NCBI RefSeq assembly: GCF_004209755.1
Contig: NZ_CP035913.1
Coordinates: forward strand, 4,340,001 to 4,404,000
Reading direction: 5' to 3'
Source of the DNA: Pseudoduganella lutea
Lineage (GTDB): Bacteria; Pseudomonadota; Gammaproteobacteria; Burkholderiales; Burkholderiaceae_D
DNA length: 64,000 nt
Part shown: positions 34,506 through 41,664 of the stretch, piece by piece
Layout: every line of letters begins with the position of its first letter
How positions within the stretch are numbered: the stretch's first letter is position 1
The notes under the pieces: generated by a model
Databases searched by the model: none
What the model was told of the DNA's origin: nothing
What the model saw: the letters and a program-made list of their open reading frames with translations, nothing else
Program-made: the position numbers and the translations under genes

Positions 34506-35651
34506 ATGCCATCCCGCTTGCCGCTTGCCCGCTTGTCCGCTTCCCTTGTCGCCGCCGCCCTGATGGCCGGCGGCACGTCCGCCGTTGCCCAGACCGCGCC
34601 GCTTCAGAAAGGTATTACGCTGGAAAAAGTGGCCGACTTCGGCCACCAGGTCACCGGCGTGACGGTGGCCGAGGATGGCCGCATCTTCGTCAACTTCCCG
34701 CGCTGGACCGAGGATTCGCCTGTCTCCGTGGCCGAGGTGCGCGATGGCGCGACCGTGCCGTTCCCCAACGAGCAGTGGAATGCGTGGCGCAACGCGCGCA
34801 AGGATGAACTGTCGCCCGGCGAGCACTGGGTGTGCGTGCAGAGCGTGGTGGCCGACAAGGCGGGCAATGTGTGGGTGCTGGACCCGGCCGCGCCGGCCCA
34901 GGGGCCGATCGTGCCGGGCGGGCCGAAGCTGGTGCGCGTGAGCCTGGCGTCGAGCGCGGTGCTGCAGAACATCCGCTTCGACGAAAGCGTGGCCACGCAG
35001 GGTTCCTACCTGAACGACGTGCGCTTCTCGCCGGATGGCAAGTGGGCGTACATCACCGATTCCGGCGTGCGCGGCGCCATCGTGCTGGTGGACCTGGGCA
35101 CGGGCGAAGCAAAGCGGCTGCTGGACGGCCACCCGTCCACGCAGCCGAAGAAGGGCCTGGTGGTGACGGCCGACGGCAAGCCGCTGCGCCGGCCGGACGG
35201 CAAGGGCATCGAATTCGCCGCCGACGGCATCGCGCTGTCGCCGGATGGCCAGTACCTGTACTGGCAGGCGATCAAGGGCGATACGCTGTACCGCATCGCC
35301 ACCAGCGTGCTGGTCGAGGAGGGCTGGCGCGGCGACGATATCGGCGGCAAGGTGGAAACGGTGGGGCGCAACGGCGTGGCGGACGGGTTGCTGATCGACC
35401 GCGGCGGCAAGCACATGTACATCACGTCGCCCGAGGACGACTCGGTCAAGGTGCGCAACCTGCAGCTGCCCGGCAGCGAGCCGCGGCTCGTGATCCGCGA
35501 CCAGCGGCTGCGCTGGCCCGACACGTTCAGCCAGGGCCCGGACGGCACCGTGTACGTGACCACGTCGCGCATCCAGGATTCGGCATTCTTCAAGCCCGAT
35601 GCGCCGATCGCCTTGCCCACGTCGCTGTGGCGGCTGAAGAACGGCAAGTAA
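34506..35651 (+). CDS. Major royal jelly protein/yellow-like secreted beta-propeller
   Basis: A 381-residue exported protein (signal LSASLVAAALMAGGTSAVAQ). Motifs of the MRJP/yellow family (gluconolactonase-like six-bladed propeller): VTGVTVAEDGRIFVNFPRW, DKAGNVWVLDPAA, YLNDVRFSPDGKWAYITDSGVRGAIVLVDL, FAADGIALSPDGQYLYWQ and the calcium-site-like NGVADGLL. Substrate not known; bacterial members may be lactonases. Start 34506 chosen because AAAGGA precedes it and the signal peptide follows directly; the longer frame (34389) is unlikely. Confidence 0.85.
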   Translation: MPSRLPLARLSASLVAAALMAGGTSAVAQTAPLQKGITLEKVADFGHQVTGVTVAEDGRIFVNFPRWTEDSPVSVAEVRDGATVPFPNEQWNAWRNARKDELSPGEHWVCVQSVVADKAGNVWVLDPAAPAQGPIVPGGPKLVRVSLASSAVLQNIRFDESVATQGSYLNDVRFSPDGKWAYITDSGVRGAIVLVDLGTGEAKRLLDGHPSTQPKKGLVVTADGKPLRRPDGKGIEFAADGIALSPDGQYLYWQAIKGDTLYRIATSVLVEEGWRGDDIGGKVETVGRNGVADGLLIDRGGKHMYITSPEDDSVKVRNLQLPGSEPRLVIRDQRLRWPDTFSQGPDGTVYVTTSRIQDSAFFKPDAPIALPTSLWRLKNGK

Positions 35652-35805
35652 ACGAAAACAAACGCAGGCAAGCAGCCTGCGACAGCATTTCTGCGAACAG
35701 ACGTGCGCTTTTTTGCGCCACGGATCAGCCAACTCGGCTATTCTCCCGTCCTTTATCAAATCGTCACGGCCCACAAGGCCGTGGCGGGCAGCAAAAAGGA
35801 AGCGG

Positions 35806-36954
35806 ATGAAGTTGGCAAGCCCTGGAGACCATGCACAAGCAAGATCGGAATTTGTACTCATCAACCTGTTGAAGGCCGTGGCCGCACAGTTGATCGTGCT
35901 GCACCACCTGGCGTTCTACGGCCCCATGGCCGACCGGGCACGGCCCCTGGTGCCGGACCTGATGGACTGGCTGGGCGACACGGCGCGGATCGCCGTGCAG
36001 GTATTCCTCGTCATCGGCGGCTTCCTGGCCGCGAAGTCGCTGAGCCCTGCGGCGCATGCCGGGCTGGCCAGGCCGCGCGCGGCGATCTGGCGGCGCTATG
36101 TGAAGCTGGTACCGCCGTTCATGGCCGCGACCCTGCTGGCCGCGCTGGCCACGGCCGTGGCCGCCGCCTGGATGACACACGATTCCATTTCCGCGCCCGC
36201 CACGTTCGCGCAGCTGTGCGCCCACGCGGTCCTGCTGCATGGGGTGCTGGGGTATGAATCGCTGTCGGCCGGCGCATGGTATGTCGCCATCGATTTCCAG
36301 CTGTATGCGGCGCTGGCGCTGCTGCTGTGGCTTGCGGGGCGCGTGGCCGGCACGCGTGCGCTGCCGTACCTGGTGCCCTGCGCCGTGGCCGCGGGCATGG
36401 CGGTGTCCCTGCTGTACTTCAACCTGGATGCGGACTGGGATGACTGGGCGCCGTATTTCTTCGGCAGTTATGGGCTGGGCGCGATGGCCTGGTGGGCCGG
36501 GGATCGCGGCCGCAAGGGCGGTGCCGTGGCGCTGCTGGTAGCACTGGCCGTGCTGCCGGTGCTGGGTGCGCTGGTGCTTGAATTCCGTGAACGGATCGCG
36601 CTGGCGCTGGCCGTTGCCGGCGTGCTGTTCCTGTTCGGCCGGTCGAGGACGGCGTCGGGCAGCCTGGCGGCCACCGTCATCGGCAGGCTGGGGCGCATCT
36701 CGTATGCGGTCTTCCTCGTCCACTTCCCAGTGTGCCTGGTCCTGAACGCGGCATTCACGCGCTTCGTGCCGCTCGATCCGCAATGGCAGCTGCTTGGCGT
36801 GGCGGGCGCGTGGGCCGCGAGCCTGGTGGCCGGTGCCGCGTTCCACCGCTGGGTGGAAGTGCCGCTGGGCCGCATTGTGCATTCCGCGACGAGGCGCGCC
36901 ACCGGCCCGGCCAGCCCGGCCTGGCGGTCCGAAGGGAAAGCGCTGCGCTCCTGA
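35806..36954 (+). CDS. Acyltransferase 3 family membrane protein
   Basis: A 382-residue integral membrane protein with about ten hydrophobic segments. EFVLINLLKAVAAQLIVLHHLAFYG carries the conserved histidine pair of OafA/YrhL-type O-acyltransferases; RIAVQVFLVIGGFLAAKSL and ISYAVFLVHFPVCLVLNAAF are the other family segments. It probably O-acetylates a cell-surface glycan or peptidoglycan-linked sugar. Start at 35806 has AAAAAGGA upstream. It stands alone and converges with the receptor gene 21 bp away. Confidence 0.88.
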   Translation: MKLASPGDHAQARSEFVLINLLKAVAAQLIVLHHLAFYGPMADRARPLVPDLMDWLGDTARIAVQVFLVIGGFLAAKSLSPAAHAGLARPRAAIWRRYVKLVPPFMAATLLAALATAVAAAWMTHDSISAPATFAQLCAHAVLLHGVLGYESLSAGAWYVAIDFQLYAALALLLWLAGRVAGTRALPYLVPCAVAAGMAVSLLYFNLDADWDDWAPYFFGSYGLGAMAWWAGDRGRKGGAVALLVALAVLPVLGALVLEFRERIALALAVAGVLFLFGRSRTASGSLAATVIGRLGRISYAVFLVHFPVCLVLNAAFTRFVPLDPQWQLLGVAGAWAASLVAGAAFHRWVEVPLGRIVHSATRRATGPASPAWRSEGKALRS

Positions 36955-36975
36955 GGCGTTCGTGGACGCCCCGTT

Positions 36976-39072
36976 CTACAGCTCGATCTTCAGGCGGGCG
37001 ACCACGCTGCGTTCGGCGCCCGGCGTGACGTACAGGTTGCCCCACGATGACGTGTAGAACGTGCGGTTGGCCAGGTTGTGCACGTCCACCGACAGGCGCG
37101 TGCGCCCGTTGACCTGCCAGTAGCTGACCAGCTTGAACGTGGTATAGGCCGGCAGCGAGTACGTGTCGGCGCTGTTGCCCGAGCGCTCCCCCACGTGGTT
37201 GACGCCGGCACCGATGCCATAGCGGCCGCCGCCGGGCAGGCGGTCTTCGCGGATCGCCAGCAGGCCCGCGCTGACTTCGGGCACGTTGGCCAGGCGCGTG
37301 CCCGCGGCCAGCGTCCTGTCCTTCGTCACGCGCGCATCGTCCCACGTCAGGTTGCCCATCACGCGCCAATGGCGGCCTACCTGGCCGTTCACGTCGGCCT
37401 CCGCCCCGGTGCTGCGGATTTCGCCGGCCGCCACCGAGTAGCCGGGAATGTCGCTGGCGGTCAGCACATTGGTCTTGGTGATGTCGTAGACGGCGAACGT
37501 GGCGCCCAGGCGGCCATCGCGCGATTGCAGTTTCCAGCCCGCTTCATAGGCGGTCGAACGCTGCGGGTCGAAGGCCTGGCCCGCGATGTCGGTGCCGTTG
37601 TTGCCGCGGAACGATTTGCCGGCCGAGACATACAGCGAGCTGGTGTCGTTCGGCAGGTACGTAATGCCGGCACGCGGCGTGACGGCGCTCTGCTTGCGCG
37701 ACACGAACGTTTTCGCCACGCGGTTTTCCAGCGACTGGCTGTATTCGTCCCAGCGCAGGCCGGCCAGCAGTTTCCAGCGGTCGGTGAGGCTGACCTGGTC
37801 TTGCGCGAACACGGCCTTGACGCGCTGGCGCTCGTCGGAACTGGAGGTGCGATTCACCAGCGCCGGGGCAGGCGTGCCGTACACGGGCGCATGGATGTCG
37901 ATCGGTCGGTTCGACGAGCGCAGGATTTCCGTGTTCATCCACAGGCGCGATGCCTCGGCGCCGACCAGCAGCGTGTGCCCGACGTCACCGGTGGTGAACT
38001 TGCCTTCGAGTTCGGCCTGCAACGCCGTGTCGCGCGAGGGCAGCGTGCGCCAGGTGGCCTGGCGGTTCAGCGTGCGGTTGTCCGCCGCCAGCGCATTCGC
38101 TTCCGTGTACTCGCCGTCAAATTCGCTTTCCTTGTAGCTGGCGCCGATGCGCAGGCGCCAGCCGTCCGCTAGCATGTGCTCGAGCGTGGCCTGGTACGTG
38201 TCGCTGTTCAGGCGCATGTTCTCGTCGCCGGGTTCGTTGAGCACACGGTCGCGCGGCAGCGTGCCCAGCACGCCGCGCACATTGATCACGCCGCGGTCGA
38301 GCGGCGTGTTCACACGCAGGAATTCCGATTCGACATTGAGCGTGGTGCGGCTGTCGATCACCCAGGTCAGCGCGGGAGCGACGAGATGGCGCTTGTTGTG
38401 CAGCAGCGAAGAGCGCGTGGCGCCTTCCTCGGCCATCACGTTCAGGCGGTAAGCCACCGACGCCGTCAGCGCGCCGGTGCTGTCCAGCGTGGCACGGCGC
38501 AGGCCCGTGCTGCCGACGCTGACCTCGGCCACGTTCGCATTGTCGAACCTTGGTTTCTTGGTGACGATATTGATCGTGCCGCCCGGCTCGCTGCTGCCAT
38601 AGACGGCACCGGCCGGCCCCTTCAGGAATTCAAAACGCTCCACGGTGGCGGTATCGCGCGGCGGATTGTAGCCGCGCGACCCGGGGAAGCCGTTCACGAG
38701 GTAGCCCATGTCCGTGCTGCTGAAACCGCGTATCGCGAAGTTGTCCCACGTGCCGCCGAAGTCGTTCAGCCGCGCGATGCCGCTGACGAAATCGACGGTG
38801 TCTGCCATTCGCGTCGCGCCCAGGTCATCGAGCTGCTGCTGGCCGATCACGCGCACCGATTGCGGCACTTCCCTGAGGGGCGTATCGGTGCGCGTGGCGC
38901 CGCGCGACTGCTGCGCGTTGTAGCCGTCGGCTGCGCGCTCGGCAACGACAGTCACCTGCGGCATCGCTGTTTCGGTGGACTCATCGGTATTGGCGCCGGC
39001 GGGTAACGCAGCGGAAAGAAGGCACAGCGCGGCAAGGCCGGTGGCGGAAGATGGGGACTTGCGGGCTGGCAT
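36976..39072 (-). CDS. TonB-dependent siderophore receptor
   Basis: A 698-residue outer-membrane receptor from the chosen ATG at 39072 (signal MPARKSPSSATGLAALCLLSAALPAGA). The plug domain includes TPLREVPQSVRVIGQQQLDDLG, NFAIRGFSSTDMGYLVNGFPG, ERFEFLKGPAGAVYGSSEPGGTINIVTKKP; a 22-strand barrel follows, ending in the aromatic-poor but typical VTPGAERSVVARLKIEL. The FecA/FpvA signalling extension is absent. It imports a ferric siderophore with TonB energy. A Fur box lies 29 bp upstream. No biosynthesis genes are nearby, so it may take up xenosiderophores. Confidence 0.93.
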   Translation of the reverse strand: MPARKSPSSATGLAALCLLSAALPAGANTDESTETAMPQVTVVAERAADGYNAQQSRGATRTDTPLREVPQSVRVIGQQQLDDLGATRMADTVDFVSGIARLNDFGGTWDNFAIRGFSSTDMGYLVNGFPGSRGYNPPRDTATVERFEFLKGPAGAVYGSSEPGGTINIVTKKPRFDNANVAEVSVGSTGLRRATLDSTGALTASVAYRLNVMAEEGATRSSLLHNKRHLVAPALTWVIDSRTTLNVESEFLRVNTPLDRGVINVRGVLGTLPRDRVLNEPGDENMRLNSDTYQATLEHMLADGWRLRIGASYKESEFDGEYTEANALAADNRTLNRQATWRTLPSRDTALQAELEGKFTTGDVGHTLLVGAEASRLWMNTEILRSSNRPIDIHAPVYGTPAPALVNRTSSSDERQRVKAVFAQDQVSLTDRWKLLAGLRWDEYSQSLENRVAKTFVSRKQSAVTPRAGITYLPNDTSSLYVSAGKSFRGNNGTDIAGQAFDPQRSTAYEAGWKLQSRDGRLGATFAVYDITKTNVLTASDIPGYSVAAGEIRSTGAEADVNGQVGRHWRVMGNLTWDDARVTKDRTLAAGTRLANVPEVSAGLLAIREDRLPGGGRYGIGAGVNHVGERSGNSADTYSLPAYTTFKLVSYWQVNGRTRLSVDVHNLANRTFYTSSWGNLYVTPGAERSVVARLKIEL

Positions 39073-39100
39073 GGCGACTTTCGGGCAAAAAGCCAGCAAT

Positions 39101-39119
39101 ATAAATGAGAATCATTTCT
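39101..39119 (-). promoter_or_regulatory. Fur box upstream of the siderophore receptor
   Basis: ATAAATGAGAATCATTTCT matches the Fur consensus core (ATGA-GAAT-CATT) and lies 29 bp before the receptor start. Confidence 0.75.
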
Positions 39120-39148
39120 AATTGCAAGGTGTTTGCCTTGGCAACGTC

Positions 39149-39176
39149 AAAGGCCAACCGGGGGCGGTTGGCCTTT
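39149..39176 (-). terminator. Terminator of the PEP-CTERM gene
   Basis: Perfect 11-bp arms AAAGGCCAACC/GGTTGGCCTTT with a 6-nt loop, 26 bp past the PEP-CTERM stop. It can also shield the receptor promoter. Confidence 0.7.
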
Positions 39177-39202
39177 GCCGAGGCGGAAGCGACGCTGCCG
39201 TG

Positions 39203-39922
39203 TTATTTGCGCCGTGCGCGACGCGTCTGCCAGCCAAGCCCCGCCAGGCCAAGGGTCAGCAGTGCAAGCTGCGACGGTTCCGGCACCGGGCTGACGCCGG
39301 CGTAGGCGCCGGCAAAGTAGCCGAGTTCGCCGACCTGTTCCGTGTCGCCGCTCGTGAAGGTGACGGTAAGCTGGCGCCCGGCCGTGTTGCCGAGATAGCT
39401 CGTCAGGTAGTCTTCGGTCTGGACCGGGACGCCGGTGACGGGATCGTCGTTGATGGCGAACAGTCCAGTGTGGCTCGGGCTCCATACATTGCCGGCATCG
39501 GCGCCCCCGGCGACCTCGGCATCGAGGTACAGGATGACTTGCGTGTTCGCCGTCAGCGTATAAGTATGGCCCACGGCGACAGTGCTGAAGAGCTCGCCTG
39601 TAATGCCGTTGAACGATGCCGATGCATGCCCCAAGCCGTTCTCCAGCGATGCCGTTGCACTGCCGGCACCGACTGTGGCGGTGACGGTGCCGTCTTCGAA
39701 CAGATACTCGAGCGGGGCGGGGAAGCCGTTGCCGGGGTCGAAGCCGGCAGTCAGTCCCTTGCCGGGTTCGTCCAGCGTCAGGGCAGCCGTAATGCCGTCG
39801 TTCAGGTCGAGATCGATGACTTCGTAATGGAAATTGCTGAAGTGTGCCGAGGACGACACATCGGCAAGGGCGGTCAGTGGCAGCGACAGGGCGAAGGTGG
39901 CAGCGATAAGGGGCAGTTTCAT
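39203..39922 (-). CDS. PEP-CTERM sorted exported protein
   Basis: A 239-residue protein with N-terminal signal peptide (MKLPLIAATFALSLPLTALA) and a C-terminal PEP-CTERM tail: VPEPSQ, a hydrophobic helix, and the basic end TRRARRK. The tail is recognised by an exosortase (not in this window) and marks proteins for the exopolysaccharide-associated surface. The middle is Gly/Thr/Ala-rich with beta-strand pattern (ILYLDAEVAGG, LTVTFTSGDTEQV) and has no known enzymatic motif. Confidence 0.88.
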   Translation of the reverse strand: MKLPLIAATFALSLPLTALADVSSSAHFSNFHYEVIDLDLNDGITAALTLDEPGKGLTAGFDPGNGFPAPLEYLFEDGTVTATVGAGSATASLENGLGHASASFNGITGELFSTVAVGHTYTLTANTQVILYLDAEVAGGADAGNVWSPSHTGLFAINDDPVTGVPVQTEDYLTSYLGNTAGRQLTVTFTSGDTEQVGELGYFAGAYAGVSPVPEPSQLALLTLGLAGLGWQTRRARRK

Positions 39923-40330
39923 GTTCTTGGGCTCCGGCGTGTTATGGAAAGAACATCATGTTAGCCCGGCCGGTAGCGGCGTCTTGCGTGTTTGTTGCGC
40001 GGATTTGTCGTGAAAGTTTCACGAAAAAAAGGCCAACCGCGAGGGTTGGCCGAACGAGGGAGTGTCAGGCAATGGTGCAGAGTTCGTGGTCAATTCAAGA
40101 ATCGCGGCGCATGCTCCTTGCGCCTGCACGAGTTCGCCATGGCATGAACGAGCGCCATGGTAGCTGGACTGGTGAGCGGGGTCTTCAGCGATAGTTGCGC
40201 GAAATTGTCATGAATGTATGACCTTGCGCAAGGTGGGAAATTGCCATCACGGTGGCCGACAGGATGAGACAGCAAGTGCGGCGAATGGTTCAGTTCACTC
40301 CACAGGCGCGGGTGACAGCGCCAACAAAAA
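39923..40330. other. Intergenic region with a decayed copy of the PEP-CTERM locus
   Basis: No intact gene. A hairpin GGCCAACC-gcga-GGGTTGGCC at 40031-40051 repeats the PEP-CTERM terminator motif. The stretch about 40150-40215 (GTTGCGCGAAATTGTCATGAA) is similar to the sequence just upstream of the PEP-CTERM gene at about 39965-40020 (GTTGCGCGGATTTGTCGTGAA). Between them a short frame remains. This looks like a second PEP-CTERM unit that lost its body. Confidence 0.45.
40323..40330. repeat. Left target-site duplication of the IS1595-family element
   Basis: AACAAAAA, identical to 41450-41457 on the right side; 8 bp is the expected length for the IS1595 family. Confidence 0.9.
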
Positions 40331-41449
40331 GGCGCTGTGCGCGTAAAGCTGGGGAACTTCCCTGCGGAATCACAGTCTGATCTTCTGTTGAGATACTTCA
40401 TGTATACGCGGAGGGGACGATGGGCGCAGCAGAGTTCCACGTGGTGTTCAAGGCGCTGGCGCAGCTCCAGCTTTCCGACGATGAGATCGCTCTTTTGCAA
40501 GGCTTCCTGGCGAACGTCGTGCAACCCGGCCAGTGCCTGCGCCTGATCGAGGAGGCTGCCGGCAAGCGGCCTTGTCCCGGATGCGGCGGCACGCGATGCC
40601 ACCGCAGCGGTCACGCCAACGGCCTGCAACGCTATCGCTGCGTGGCCTGCCGGCGCTGCTTCAATGCGCTGACCGGCACGCCGCTGGCCCGCCTGCGGCT
40701 GCGCGACAAATGGTTGCCTTACTTCCAATGCCTCATCGAGTCGAGCACGGTGCGCAAGGCTGCCGAGCGGGTAGACGTGGCGAAGTCCACCAGCTTCCGC
40801 TGGCGTCATCGTTTCATCGCCGCCGTGCGCTGCGAGCGCCGGCCACAGCTCTCGGGCATCGTCGAAGCCGACGAAACGTATCACCTTGAATCGCAGAAGG
40901 GGTCGCGCCACCTGGATCGGCGACCTCGCAAGCGTGGCGGCAAGGCGTCAAAGCGCGGGATCAGCAAGGAGTTCGACTGCATCCTGGTGGCGCGTGACCG
41001 CAATCGGCAAACCTGGGAATTCGTGACGGGTCGCGGCCCGATCAGCGCCAGCCAGCTGTCCGAACACCTGAAACCCGTACTGGCACCGGACATCCTGTTG
41101 ATCAGCGATGCCGCCAGGGCGTATGTCACATTCGCCAGGCAGGCTGGCATTACGCATGAGGCGGTGAACGTCAAGGCGGGCATCCGAACGCGCGGCGCCA
41201 TCCACATTCAGGGTGTAAACGCTTGGCACAGCCGCTTCAAGGCCTGGCTGCGTCGGTTCAATGGCGTGGCCAGCCGCTTCCTGAGCAACTATACGGGCTG
41301 GCTGCGCATGCTCGATACGGCGGCGTGGCCGGCACCGGCGCAGTGGCTGCGTGTTGCGGTAGCGTCTGCCTGATGGCGGCAACCGTGACAACGGCACTCA
41401 TCAAAAGTTTCGTGCCTCTAAGCAGTGACCACTTTACGCTAACAGCGCC
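40331..41449 (+). mobile_element. IS1595-family insertion sequence (1119 bp)
   Basis: Terminal inverted repeats: left GGCGCTGTGCGCGTAAAG (40331-40348), right end complementary reading GGCGCTGTTAGCGTAAAG (complement of 41432-41449), 16 of 18 matching. Flanked by the 8-bp duplication AACAAAAA. One transposase gene. It sits in the T-tract of the tRNA-Lys terminator. Confidence 0.93.
40420..41373 (+). CDS. IS1595-family (ISXO2-like) transposase
   Basis: A 317-residue intact transposase. N-terminal zinc ribbon CPGCGGTRCHRSG...YRCVACRRCF at about residues 51-84, then an HTH-like segment (SSTVRKAAERVDVAKSTSFRWRHRF). The DDE-like domain has D in VEADETYHLES and D in LISDAARAY. The third catalytic position falls in HIQGVNAWHSRFKAWL, where Asn occupies the place Glu has in many relatives, so a DDN variant is likely. 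Ends and target duplication are intact, so recent insertion is plausible. Confidence 0.93.
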   Translation: MGAAEFHVVFKALAQLQLSDDEIALLQGFLANVVQPGQCLRLIEEAAGKRPCPGCGGTRCHRSGHANGLQRYRCVACRRCFNALTGTPLARLRLRDKWLPYFQCLIESSTVRKAAERVDVAKSTSFRWRHRFIAAVRCERRPQLSGIVEADETYHLESQKGSRHLDRRPRKRGGKASKRGISKEFDCILVARDRNRQTWEFVTGRGPISASQLSEHLKPVLAPDILLISDAARAYVTFARQAGITHEAVNVKAGIRTRGAIHIQGVNAWHSRFKAWLRRFNGVASRFLSNYTGWLRMLDTAAWPAPAQWLRVAVASA

Positions 41450-41457
41450 AACAAAAA
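41450..41457. repeat. Right target-site duplication of the IS1595-family element
   Basis: AACAAAAA, identical to 40323-40330. Confidence 0.9.
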
Positions 41458-41479
41458 AGCCAACCGCAAGCGGTTGGCT
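41453..41479 (-). terminator. Terminator of tRNA-Lys
   Basis: On the minus strand a 10-bp stem AGCCAACCGC/GCGGTTGGCT is followed by T6 (A-run 41453-41458). It lies 16 bp after the tRNA 3' end; the IS1595 duplication is part of the T-tract. Confidence 0.8.
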
Positions 41480-41494
41480 TCTCTGATCTATTCG

Positions 41495-41570
41495 TGGTAG
41501 GCCGTGCGGGATTCGAACCTGCGACCAACGGATTAAAAGTCCGCTGCTCTACCAGCTGAGCTAACGACCC
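41495..41570 (-). tRNA. tRNA-Lys (anticodon TTT)
   Basis: A 76-nt cloverleaf on the minus strand: acceptor GGGTCGT/ACGGCCT, D arm GCTCAGCTGGTAGAGC, anticodon loop CTTTTAA in stem GGA/TCC, T arm GTTCGAATC, and encoded CCA at the 3' end (41495-41497). It is a single gene with its own promoter and terminator. Confidence 0.97.
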
Positions 41571-41582
41571 GAAAGAGGCCGT

Positions 41583-41611
41583 ATTATATACGCGTCGTTG
41601 CGCTCTGCCAA
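41583..41611 (-). promoter_or_regulatory. Promoter of tRNA-Lys
   Basis: -35 TTGGCA at 41606-41611, 17-bp spacer, consensus -10 TATAAT at 41583-41588, 12 bp before the tRNA 5' end. Confidence 0.85.
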
Positions 41612-41664
41612 GGTGCATCGAACATAAAATTGCGCGATGTCATGGCTGTCTCGACGGAGCCGGG

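Noticed and set aside
40090..40911. Minus-strand frame crossing the left end of the IS1595 element
   Set aside because: It spans the insertion junction and is antisense to the transposase.
40315..41457. 16-bp repeats next to tRNA-Lys as attachment sites of an integrated island
   Set aside because: No integrase lies inside, and terminal inverted repeats plus an 8-bp duplication identify a simple insertion sequence.
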